Under the pieces are notes generated by a model. That model was not told the origin of the DNA, searched no databases, and was given only the letters and a program-made list of their open reading frames with translations. A program made the translations under genes and the position numbers. 64,000 nt of DNA from Selaginella tamariscina (Eukaryota; Streptophyta; Lycopodiopsida; Selaginellales; Selaginellaceae), in contig PUQB01000312.1 of NCBI GenBank assembly GCA_003024785.1, positions 228,139 through 292,138 of the forward strand. Reading direction: 5' to 3'. Below, one piece after another: positions 1-9,789 of this stretch; within the stretch, counting starts at the first letter, position 1; each line of letters begins with the position of its first letter.

Positions 1-1187
1 CAAAATAATAAAAAGTTGAGAGAGTAAATTATAAAAAGTTAAATGATGCCACAAAGAAGGATGTTTTTTCTATTTCTTTTACAAAAGAAATGCTAAACAT
101 TGTGGTAGGTCATAAAATGTATTCATTTTTGAATGGTTTTTCAAATATAATCAAGTTATGATTGCTCATGAGAATCGGTAAAACTTCTTTATTAGCCCCC
201 TTTTTTTTTTTTACATATAAAGTAATGCCATTTGGCCTTTGTAATGCACCTTTCATGTTGGAAGGATAATCACTAATACATTTCAGGAAATACCTACTTG
301 ATTTCATGAAGTATGGATAATTTTAGTGTATACAACACTAAGAAAATTCATTTCACCATCTTAAAAAGTGTTTTGAGAAGTGTAGACAAAATTATATCAT
401 TTTAAATCTTAAAAAATGTAATTTATTTGTAAGGTTAGGGTTCTTCTTAGACATGTCATTTATAAAGAAGGTATCTTAGTACATTAGGATAAAGCTAAAA
501 TTATCCTTCACTTACAAACCAGCTATCAAAACTAAAAATTTAAGAAGGTTTTTTATAAACATAGGCTATCATAAAAGATTTATAAAAACTATGTAAAGAA
601 TAGCTAGGATGTTCCATATCAATGAACTTCTAAATGTAAAGTAGCATTTGATAGGTTAAGGTAATCCCTTACTAAAGCACTAATATTGGTAAGTCCCAAA
701 TGGGATAGGGTTTTTTATGTGCATGTTAATGCTTCAAATATGATAATAAAAGTTGTTCTTACACAAATACAAGATGATGAAAAAAATTGTCTTATCTATT
801 ATGGAAGCTATTACTACTATTAAAAAAGAAGCTTTAGGAATGGTTTATGTCATTCAAAAGTTTTGACATTTTCTATTAATTAATAAAGTTAAAATATTTG
901 TAGATCATAAAGATTTATTACACCTTTTAAATAACTGATATGATGTTAGTTAAATGTTACATGAATATGATTTTCAAATAATACATAAATTAGGAAGACA
1001 ACAACATGTTGACCACCTAACTCATATTAAAATAGGAGAAGTTCCAATTTATAATATAAATAACTTCCCTAATGCACACTTATTTTACATACAAGTTCCA
1101 TTACATAAAGTATATATGTTAACAGGAGTGGTCCACCTTTTGTAAGACAAGAGATTAGAAAAATCTTTTTATCATGAAGACACGATG
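1..1187 (+). mobile_element. Old Ty3/gypsy fragment, left half (RT to RNase H)
   Basis: This AT-rich stretch reads as worn gypsy pol on the plus strand. Reverse-transcriptase-like text lies at about 230-480, connection-domain-like text at about 540-700, and the end of RNase H at about 840-1060, where EYDFQIIHKLGRQ matches the conserved close of gypsy RNase H. The element is split by the family A composite at 1188, and its integrase continues from 18963. It is heavily broken (well over ten interruptions), which with the base drift suggests the oldest layer in the nest. The family is Ty3/gypsy without a visible chromodomain. The lineage is not resolved. Confidence 0.75.
1183..1187. repeat. Target-site duplication CGATG, left copy
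   Basis: CGATG here is repeated at 18963-18967, immediately outside the outermost family A LTRs. Five base pairs is the normal gypsy target-site duplication, so everything between the two copies appears to have entered the old gypsy element as one event or grown from one event. Confidence 0.85.
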
Positions 1188-3013
1188 TGTTACAGTTCTA
1201 ACCCAAAGGGCCAACACGTGGCAACACGTGGCTGCCAAGTGGCCATTCGGCGTTATCACCCTGTGTGAGCAACGCTAAGTTTCCCAGAACAACTCTAACG
1301 ACCCTAAGGTTAGACTCTAATGCCCAAGTGGACAGGAGACTTAAGGTTATCCTAAGTCTCCCTAGAGTGTCTACCCCCAAAAACCCTTGAGGGATAACCC
1401 TAGTTGACTTAGGGTTTAGCCTAAGTCTCTCTAGAGTGTCTGCCCCAAAACCCTTGAGGGATAACCCTAGTTGACTTAGGGTTTTGCCCTAGAAGACCTA
1501 GACAGGCTCATGCCTAACCCCCATCAAGGAGACGTGTGTTCCACACATACCCCTAGATAGAGCTAAGGCATCATCACTTACCCCTTGAGGAATCACCCTC
1601 ATCCAGGAGTACAACCCCTTTAGGGCGACAAGGGGTACCTTGAACCACGACTAACCCCTAAGGGTTTGAGTGGCCAAGCTATACCCTAGACCTAGGGCTA
1701 GTACTTAGTGAGGACACGAGTGTGCGTCGTAGGCGGACACGAGTGTTCTGCTAAGCAAACTCCCTAAGGCTAGGTTTGGGATAACCCTAAGCACATGATC
1801 TTGCGAGTGTCTTACGAAAGGGCTTCTGCTAATGAGCTTAGGTTGTTCAACCCTAGATTCCAAGGAGAACACTCCCCTAGCCAAGTGTGCCAAAGCACAC
1901 CTAGTTACGAACCTAACCTCCCTTGAGCGGATGCCCAAGGCTTAGCACCCTAGTGCAAGCACAAGCATGCATGTTTGCTAGAGTATCCAACCCCTTAGCA
2001 ACAAGCCCATGACATAACCCCAAAGGGCGTGCCTCGGGCGTTGTACCATGTGACCTTTAGCCCAGTGTCACATCTCCATGTGACACTGCCTTCCATGATG
2101 TGGGCTATCATGCCATAGCCCTTAGATTCAAGAGTTGCACCAAGTACCACAAACATGGTTCCTAAATGCCAACTCTAGAACCCCTCAATGAACCCTCAGG
2201 AACCAGGTAACGTGAACCTGTCAAACAAATCCCACGCCCACAGTTGGACAAGGACACGGATGTGCCTTGCTTGGCCATGAGTGCTACACTAGCTTGACGA
2301 GGAGGAGGAGGCTGGAGACAAGCCTCAACCTCTGCCTCTTGGAACATGCATTCCGACAAGACCTCCCAGGCATGGATTCACAACGTTAAGGGTAAGCTAC
2401 CCCGAAGGTGGGACGTACCCCTGGCATCTGGAAGTTAGGGCGGCACAACAGAGGGTTGTACCTTAACGACACAAGCTGAAGCTTGCACCGGTAAAAGAGC
2501 AACGAACTCATTCATGAACCTAGGAGCTCTCCACATATACTCTACCTTATTTATGTGACGGAGCCCCCCCCCCCCCTTTTCCTATTTGTATTAGTGGGCT
2601 GGCACTGAATTCTAGCCCTTAGATAAATTAGCAATATGAGCCTATAACTCACCCTTACTCCTACCCCTAAACCCTACCCAAGGGGTGGGGGTTTTAGGGC
2701 GTGGATTAGGGCAACCCTAGGGTTAGGTCAACCCTAGGGTGTTCCTAACCCTACTTAACACGCCAAACTCATTTGCAAAGACCAACAACCTATTTAGGAC
2801 GTCAAAATTGGGGTGGGTTTTTAGAAGGTAAGTTCTAGCTTCGCTTAGAGTTTCCTGCAAATACCTAATGACACCCGGCCGGACCATCACTAGATACCCA
2901 AGTGCACTAAGCGGGCCTGTTTCTTACTACATCTAGGGTTCATCAACATAGTACAGTAGGTAACAACAGTCAACGTCCAAAGTAAGGGTCGAGTCATAGT
3001 AAAAACTATGACA
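1188..3013 (-). mobile_element. Family A long LTR (outer composite, left end)
   Basis: This is a complete long LTR of about 1.83 kb on the minus strand. It starts (minus sense) at 3013 with TGTCATAG and ends at 1188 with CTGTAACA. It holds the family landmarks: a homopolymer C tract near 2567 (G on the element strand), a TATA-like CATAAATAAGG beside it, and the roughly 0.9-kb extra block near the LTR end. A polypurine tract abuts it at 3014, so it is the 3' LTR of a minus-strand element. Confidence 0.9.
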
Positions 3014-4048
3014 CACTCCCGCCTTTAAAATGTCAACGTCCTCGTTGAGGTCCAACTCCAAGACTAGATAATGTTAGAAAAAATTAACCAAAACTAACAT
3101 ATCACTCTATGCGGGTTAGCCAAAAGTTCACATAATTTCATTACCCCCCTTGCATTAGGCGAAGCCAAGTACTTCAGAACCGTCGTTCACTGAGTCATAA
3201 ACCCAGCTGTCGGAGGCACCACCTGCGACATGAAGTCACTTAGAGACCTTTTGCACGTCTGCAAAGTCTGTCACCGACGCACACAACACTGGTTAATTTC
3301 TTTACTTAACTAGAATTTATATTGGAGACCTCTAGTTAATGTTGTTGCCGGCCCCTTGGTTAATAAGAAATAAAGACTTGCTTTATCCTTAATATTAAAC
3401 GCTATTGACGACCTCTGTCATCTAGCGCACAACAAGCATTTCTCAAATGCTTGACCAAACACCTTCACATTTCTTTGATTTTCCAATGATCCACATGTTA
3501 CGATATTATAGCTTTACATTCTGCATCCCTCGGTGTTTCTCATTACCCCTTTTCATAAGGGTCTGCTACTATACTATCCCCCTTTAGTATATAGTTATGC
3601 CAGACTAGGTATGAGACTTTTATCGGAATCAAGCTCTTTTCCGATACTAGAGTACTATTCCCGAAACCCTATCTTTGTAGACATATCAATCTGGCCAGAG
3701 GCGATCATAGAGGCGCATGGCTATACATATGTATACAACAAGGTCTTGCCAACTGCCATCCACTTGGTGTGCTATTAACATAAATTTATTCCCGACAGGA
3801 ATCAAATTCAGTCAAATCCACAACAAAGTGTGATAGCATTGCCATTCGTATTTCACAACCAACTTTGTACTCTTTCATAACACCGACCAGTCAGGGACCA
3901 GATAAGCTAACATACCTTTCTTACAAACCAATGTAGAAACCAGGAAATTCAACCCATCTCTAATGCCTCAATCGATAACCTTTAGATAACACGTCTCTTA
4001 ATTGTCATCTCATTGTACTCATTCCCCAAAGAGCACAACATACTAGTG
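3014..4048 (-). mobile_element. Family A internal region, 3' part
   Basis: This is about 1.03 kb of non-coding internal sequence on the minus strand. It begins at the LTR with the polypurine tract (complement of CACTCCCGCC) and a near-perfect hairpin at about 3033-3050. It matches 30114-31145 and, in reverse, part of 16450-17147. It stops at CATACTAG, where a plus-strand A LTR starts. No open frame of note is present, which fits the non-autonomous nature of the family. Confidence 0.85.
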
Positions 4049-5865
4049 TGTCATAGTTTTTACTATGACTCGACCCTTTACTTTGGACGTTGACTGTTGT
4101 TACCTACTGTACTATGTTGATGGACCCTAGATGTAGTAGGAAACAGGCCCGCTTAGTGCACTTGGGTATCTGGTGATGGTTCGGCCGGGTGTCATTAGGT
4201 ATTTACAGGAAACTCTAAGCGAAGTTAGAACTTACCTTCTAGAAACCCACCCCCAATTTTGACGTCCCAAATAGGCTGATTGTCTTTGCAGATGAGTTCG
4301 GCGTGTTAAGTAGGGTTAGGACATCCCTAGGGTTGACCTAACCCTAGGGTTGCCCTAACCCACGCCCTAAAACCCCCACCCCCTTGGGTAGGGTTTAGGG
4401 TAGGAGTAAGGGTGAGTTATAGGCTCATATTGCTAATTTATCTAAGGGGCTAGAATTCAGTGCCAGCCCACTAACACAAATAGGAAAAGAGGGGAGGGGG
4501 GGGGGGGGGGGGCTCCGTCACATAAATAAGGTAGAGTATACGTAAGAGAGCTCCTGGGTTCATGATTGAGTTCGTTGCTTTCTGCCGGTGCAAGCTTCAG
4601 CTTGTGTCGTTAAGGTACAACCCTCTGTTGTACCTCCCTAACTTCCAGACGACAGGGGTACGTCCCACCTTTGGGGTACCTTAACGTTGGCGAATCCATG
4701 CTGGGAGGACTGGTCGGGATGCACGTTCCAAGAAGCAGAGGTTGAGCTTGTCTCCAGCCTCCTCCTCCACGTCAAGTTAGGAGCACTCATAGCTAACCAG
4801 GGCACGTTTGTGTCCTTGTCCAACTGTGGTCGTGGGTTCTTGATTGACAAGGGTTTCCTTACCGGGTCTTGAGGTAATCGAGGGGTTCTAGAGTTGGCAT
4901 TTAGGAGCCACGTTTGTGGCACTTGGTGCAACTCTTGAATCTAAAGGCTATGGCATGATAGCCCACATCGGGGAAGGTAGTGTCACATGAAAATGTGACA
5001 CTTGGCTAAACATCACATGGTGCAACACCTAAGGCACGCCCTTTGGGGTATGTCATGGCTTGTCACAAGGGGTTGGATACCTTAGCAAATAGACATGCTT
5101 GTGCTTGCACTAGGGTGCTAAGCCTTGGGCATCCGCTCAAGGATTAGGTCTCATAACTAGGTGTGCTTGACACACTTGCTAGGGGAGTGTCTCCTTGGAA
5201 TTCAAGGGTTGAACAACCTAAGCGTGTTAGCAGGAGCCCTTTCGTGAGGCACTCGCAAGTCATGTGCTTAGGGTTATCCCAAACCTAGCCTTAGGGAGTT
5301 TGCTTAGCAGAACACTCGTGTCCGCCTACGGCGCACACTCGTGTCCTCACTAAGTACTAGCCCTAGGTCTAGGGTAACTTGGCCACTCAAACCCTTAGGG
5401 TTAGTCGTGGTTCAGGGTACCCTTGTCACCCTAAAGGGGTTGTACTCCCAGAAGAGGGTGATTCCTCAAGGGGTAAGTGACGATGCCTTAGCTCTGTCCA
5501 GGGTATGTGTGGACACACGTCTCCTTGATGGGGGTTAGGGCATGAGCCTGTCTAAGTCTTCTAGGGCAAGACTCTAAGTCAACTAGGTTATCCCTCAAGG
5601 GTTTTGGGGTAGACACTCTAGGGAGACTTAGGCTAAATCCTAAGTCAACTAGGGTTATCCCTCAAGGGTTTTTGAGGGCAGACATTCTAGGGAGACTTAG
5701 GCTAAATCCTAAGTCTCTTGTCCACTTGGGCATTAGAGTCTAACCCTAGGGGTCGTTAGGGTTGTTCTGGGAAACTAGTGTTGCTCACACAGGTGATGAC
5801 GCCGAATGGCCATCTGGCAGCCACGTTGTTGCCACGTGTTGGCCCTTTGGGTTAAAACTCTGACA
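4049..5865 (+). mobile_element. Family A long LTR (composite, plus-strand 5' LTR)
   Basis: This is a complete long LTR of 1817 bp from TGTCATAG to AACTCTGACA. It is followed at once by an initiator-Met-type primer site, so it acts as a 5' LTR. It begins with the perfect 20-nt hairpin shared by all A and C LTRs. A run of about 18 G at 4495-4512 precedes the TATA-like box at about 4521-4530. The family-specific extra block spans about 4925-5850 and includes two roughly 75-bp tandem units near 5560-5710. Confidence 0.92.
4495..4560 (+). promoter_or_regulatory. Putative LTR promoter: G tract plus TATA-like box
   Basis: A long G homopolymer is followed within about 10 bp by CATAAATAAGG and AGAGTATACG. 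The same arrangement is kept in every A and C LTR in the window, although the G-tract length varies. Position and sequence fit a core promoter with transcription starting about 30 bp downstream. The start site itself is inferred. Confidence 0.5.
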
Positions 5866-7138
5866 ATTGGTAGCGGAGCTATTCTCTGCGGTCAGTAGGA
5901 CTGCCTAAAGTTGTAGTGTGTTTCAGGGTTTAGTTAGTTCTAAATTTTGAAGTACTCTATCACTTTCGGCTAACAACTGAATTCTGCGCGGAGAGTTGGT
6001 CCTGAGATCTTATAACTCTTCAAAGAACATCTACTTGATAGTGGGTGTGGGTTATGGACTCCAATGTCGAGGTTGCACTCGAAAGGCAACTTCCAAGTTG
6101 CATGCTAGGTTACGTTTTCTCTAGTTACTTGACCTTAAGGTTGTCCAGGTTACTTTACCATATGTTTCCACAAGACATGGCGTGTTAGTTTGTTCTGGCT
6201 TACAAACTAAGTCTTGTGAAGTGGATCATGTGATATACTAAGCTTACCCATTATTGAAATTTTTCTTTTTCTTTAAGGTGTTTGAATTGGGATAACACAT
6301 TGATTTGGAAACAGATAGTGTCCTTTGAGTTTTGGCTCATGTCAAGATTCAATATCAGATCCAACTGTAGTGTTCAAACGGGGAAAGACTTATGTTTAGA
6401 AGTGCATCTTTGACTTCAGGAAAAGGGGCATATTCAACATAAGAATGAACACTACATTTTGACATAAAGTGTATAATAAGCTCTTATTATAGTGCATGTT
6501 TCCGAGAGTGTAACTCTAGAAGCAGGACTATGGTAATGAACTTATAATACAACGGAATGTCGAATATTAACATATATGAATATGTTAAGCAGTTGGTTCG
6601 AAGATCTAATGTAATCAAAGTATTGTCCGATGGACGTAAACTTTGATGACGCTAGCTGCAAGTAACATTAGGTGAAATAGTTTACTAAGTTCAAGTCGTC
6701 TGATTTGAACAAAGTACAACTTGAAACCTTAGTTGGTTGTAGGCGCACACTTTGTATTCAAGTTAGCTAACTCAACTAACTTGATTATGGAGTTAACTCA
6801 TGTGGATCTTAGAATGGGATAGAATAATATATTTTGGCAGTAGACGGATTTAATGTTGCATCCCTATCAATGCAACTTTTGGGATAGATGGCATGATCTT
6901 CAGAAGAATAATGTTGGAAACATACGTTTACATTTTCAGTTTACTGAGTTAATAAGGACATGGCATAGTGAAGCTTCAGCGCACATTGTGCATTTTCATT
7001 GTAACTCTTTAATCTTGAAATCTGTAACGTTGTTTGCAATGTGGGGATAAGCTTGCTAAATTTAATAAGTTATGTGTGGTGGTGTCAAATGAGTCGGAAG
7101 TTAGTCGGTATACATTTTGGAGGTTTAAGTGCATGTAC
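5866..7138 (+). mobile_element. Family A internal region, 5' part with primer site
   Basis: The sequence TTGGTAGCGGAGC at 5867-5879 follows the LTR and is close to the initiator-Met tRNA primer site (TGGTATCAGAGC). The leader that follows matches the C2 leader on the minus strand (about 46980-47151), including the words around TTCTGCGCGGAGAG. Beyond about 400 bp the sequence is AT-rich and non-coding, and it matches 32030-33311 in reverse. Element B1 interrupts it at 7139, and the internal region resumes at 15046. Confidence 0.88.
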
Positions 7139-7353
7139 TGTCACAACCCGATATTAGGGATATAGGATTTTCGGATACAGGATACGGGTTACAGGATATG
7201 CCTGCAGGATATTCCTACAGGATATACCTATAGGATATTCCTATAGGATATGCCTATAGGATATGCTACAGGATATGCCTAGAGGATAAGGGACACTATT
7301 CTTAGCTCATGACTAGATTAGACTCATGACTAGATTAGCTTGGAGTTGTGAGC

Positions 7354-7360
7354 ATAAAAG
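7354..7360 (+). promoter_or_regulatory. B1 LTR TATA-like box
   Basis: ATAAAAG lies at 7354-7360. The 13-nt sequence complementary to the primer site starts 30 nt downstream of this box (7384), which is where a plant RNA polymerase II start is expected. The same spacing is seen in B2 on the minus strand (about 44711-44727 for the box). Confidence 0.6.
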
Positions 7361-7383
7361 CTCCGACCTAATTGTTGTACAAT

Positions 7384-7396
7384 CAGTTACTATCAA
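7384..7396 (+). promoter_or_regulatory. B1 presumed transcript 5' end, self-primer arm
   Basis: CAGTTACTATCAA is the exact reverse complement of 7654-7666, two bases inside the 5' LTR boundary. In Tf1/sushi elements the first 11 or so nucleotides of the transcript fold back to the primer site and prime reverse transcription. Position relative to the TATA-like box and the clade of the Gag both fit. The transcript start is inferred. Confidence 0.7.
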
Positions 7397-7653
7397 CACC
7401 AGTCATTCTACGATCATTCTTGTTCTTTCTTTCTTGTCTGTTCTTGTCTTGCTCTTTGCCTCCTGCTCTTTCCGCTCCTGGATCCTGTCTGTTCCTATCT
7501 GCTCCTGGATCCATCCTGTTCCTGTCTCTCCTGGATCCTGTCCTGTTCCTGTCTGCTCCTGAGTTCCTAGTTCCTGCTTGTTTCTCCTTCCTGAGTCAAG
7601 CCTTCCTACTTGAATCCTGTCACTTCCTGGTTCCTGGATCGTGGCTTGACAGT

Positions 7654-7666
7654 TTGATAGTAACTG
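7654..7666 (+). promoter_or_regulatory. B1 self-primer binding site
   Basis: TTGATAGTAACTG begins two bases after the LTR end. It has no resemblance to a tRNA 3' end (no TGG), but it pairs perfectly over 13 nt with 7384-7396. In B2 the equivalent site carries a base change that is matched by a change in the B2 5' LTR. Confidence 0.7.
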
Positions 7667-7748
7667 TTCATAGCTCTTCGTTTCCCAGCTACTTTTTTTT
7701 CCTTGATTCTTTTCCTTCGTTTTTCTCCTTTCTTTCTTTCATAAGATC

Positions 7749-8670
7749 ATGGCTGATTTTGAGCACTTTCAACGCGAGCACCAAATGTTGCTTCATGAGC
7801 TGGCCACTTTGCGCCAAGTGGTCACCGATCTGCAAGGCTCCACCCATGCGGCACATGCAGCTGCTGATGCATCCTCCAAGGCTGCTGCGCAGGCTCTCTC
7901 TCAGGCATCGGTGGTTCCTTCTTCATCGAACTTTTCTCCGGAGCCGAAGATCAGCATGCCAGAGAAGTTCAGTGGCAACCGTGCCGATTTCCAAGGTTTC
8001 CTGAATCAGATCCGGCTCTTGATCCGCATGCAACCACGCCGCTACTCGACGGATGCACAAAAGGTTGGCCTTTTGGCATCCTTACTAAGTGGATCTCCAC
8101 GAGCTTGGGTTGCTCCCTTGCTGGAGCGTGACGACCCATTGATGGAGACTTTGAAGGTTTCGTGGCTGCCTTTGAAGCCTTTTGGAGATCCTGATAAGTA
8201 CCGTTCTGCATGCACCAAGTTACGGAGGCTCACACAAGGATCCAGACCAGCTTCGTTTATGCATCCGAATTCCAGCAATTGTGCACAAACATTCCATGGG
8301 ACGAGACTGTTGATCGAACACTTTCGTTTTGGGCTGAGGGATGATGTGAAGGACCTTCTCCTTACATTACCGGATGCTCAAACGTTAGCGGAGATCATGC
8401 AACAGGCCGTTCGCTGCGACAACCGTTTGTTCGAGCGCCGTCAGGAAAAATTCCGTCAGCAGTTCCTGCCAACGAATCCTGTAGCCGTAGCACATGTTCC
8501 TACGACACCTTCTGGAGCAGTTCCTATGGAGGTTAACAATCCAAGCGTGGCCCACTTTCAACTGCTGAGAAGCAACGTCGTCGGGGTGAGAACCTATGCT
8601 TGTATTGTGGTGCAGCAGGACACAAGGTGGCGGAATGTCCTAATAAAGCCAGAAGTTCAAGACGCGTGAA
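7749..8670 (+). mobile_element. B1 gag region
   Basis: The region starts with MADFEHFQREHQMLLHEL, an N-terminal coiled-coil-like segment. A sushi/RTL-type capsid core follows, with ISMPEKFSGNRADFQGFLNQ and YSTDAQKVGLLASLLSGSPR. The zinc knuckle (CxYCGAAGHKVAEC) lies near 8600-8640. The start fits the only upstream ATG in good position, about 80 bp after the primer site. The region is broken in a few places; the B2 copy is open throughout. Confidence 0.88.
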
Positions 8671-8699
8671 GCCGAAGCTGAAGTTCAGTCGGAAAACTT

Positions 8700-9780
8700 C
8701 AATGTCCACTTCGTCTAGGAGCCGCGAAGTTGGACGTAGGTGCAGGCTCCATTGGTGCTGCTCATATCATTCCATCACTCAAGTTTCCTGTACACATTCG
8801 CCTCAATAATCGAGAGCTCAAGGAGTTTGCCCTGTTAGACACTGGTGCAAATGCATGTTTCATGGATGACACTTTTGCAGCTCAGCATGGCATTCCGGTG
8901 GTGAAGTTGAAGCGTGCAATTCCTGTAGAGGTGGCCGATGGTCGTTTGATTGCTTCTGGCGCAGTTACCCACGCTACCACACCTCTCTCTTGCATCATGG
9001 TGCATTCAACTGTTCGATTTCCTTCAACTTGATCAAGACTCGGTCGACTCCCATCATTTTTGGCATGCCATGGTTCGTTGTTGCAAATCCGCAGATCGAC
9101 TGGAGGTCTAGGACGCTCACGTTTTCCTCTCCAGCAGCCAGGATCAATCCTGTACCTTCCTGCGTGCAGGATACATCCTTGGTGTCTGAGGCAGTACAAG
9201 CTACAGGATTGACCGTGCCTGTTCCTGTACCAGTGTTGAAGACTCCTCCTCGACAGGATTCACCTCATGTCAGTTCCTCAGCACATCCGCAGGCTCTCTC
9301 CACTCCTGTAAGTTTGCGGATTCCTGTACAGGGTTCTTCCAATCCTGTATCAGTGTCGAAGGTTCCTCCTCAACAGGATCCACCTCCTGTTGGTTCGTCA
9401 GCACACTCACAGGCTTCCTCACTCCTGTGCACGGACTTCTGTACAGGATTCTTCCAATCCTGTACACTCGTCAACATCCACACAGGTTTCTCCCAATCCT
9501 GCCTCCTTTTGTTACTCTCTTCTGTTCCACCCCCCAAGATCCTTCCTCTTTTTCAGTCACACTCCCTCCTGCTCCTCTCCGAGTTCTTACCACTACCATG
9601 CATGAACTTACCACTGATCCTGCTCCTTTCCACCTTTTTGCCTTTCAAGTAACTCCTACGTCCTCTTCTACCTTTCCTGTGTCTGACTCTCCTGTTTTTC
9701 AATCTCCTTTCGCCTACTCCTTCTCTCCTTCTCCTCCTTCTTCTCTACCATCCAAGTACCACGACTTTAAGGACGTTTTT
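8700..9780 (+). mobile_element. B1 protease and proline/serine linker
   Basis: The aspartic protease active site lies in LLDTGANACFMDD (about 8839-8877), followed by GIPVVKLKRAIPVEVADGR. After the protease comes a low-complexity linker rich in Pro, Ser, Val and Gln (about 9150-9760). It contains two imperfect tandem units of about 120 bp at about 9236-9470, each with a VPPQQD- or TPPRQD-like start and an SSAH motif. The linker is unusually full of TCCTGT/ACAGGA words. This part carries several breaks. Confidence 0.8.
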
Positions 9781-9789
9781 GACAAGCAC

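Larger units (their letters stand above)
7139..7651 (+). repeat. B1 5' LTR
   Basis: This LTR of 513 bp starts TGTCACAACCCG and ends GGCTTGACA. The first 150 bp are about eight imperfect copies of a 12-13-bp unit around ACAGGATATGCCT (about 7185-7290). A direct repeat of CTCATGACTAGATTAGA follows at about 7303-7337, then the TATA-like box. The last 250 bp are rich in TCCTG words. Confidence 0.93.

Noticed and set aside
2160-2440. Short frames with similar protein text in several A LTRs (also near 4640, 13640, 18120, 34184 and 35267)
   Set aside because: They recur because the LTR is repeated; they are short, change frame between copies and show no domain, so they are not LTR genes on present evidence.
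4310-4410. Telomere-like TTAGGG/CCCTAA words in A and C LTRs
   Set aside because: They are interspersed and irregular, occur in every LTR copy at the same place, and do not form an array; they are part of the LTR sequence.
7185-7290. Regular short repeats that might suggest a CRISPR-like array
   Set aside because: Units are 12-13 bp, imperfect, without unique spacers, and they recur in every B LTR.
7326-8004. Two overlapping plus-strand frames across the B1 LTR end rich in Leu, Phe, Ser and Pro
   Set aside because: They are produced by the TCCTG-rich LTR tail and by the wrong frame of gag; the same artefact appears in B2, B3 and on reversed strands.
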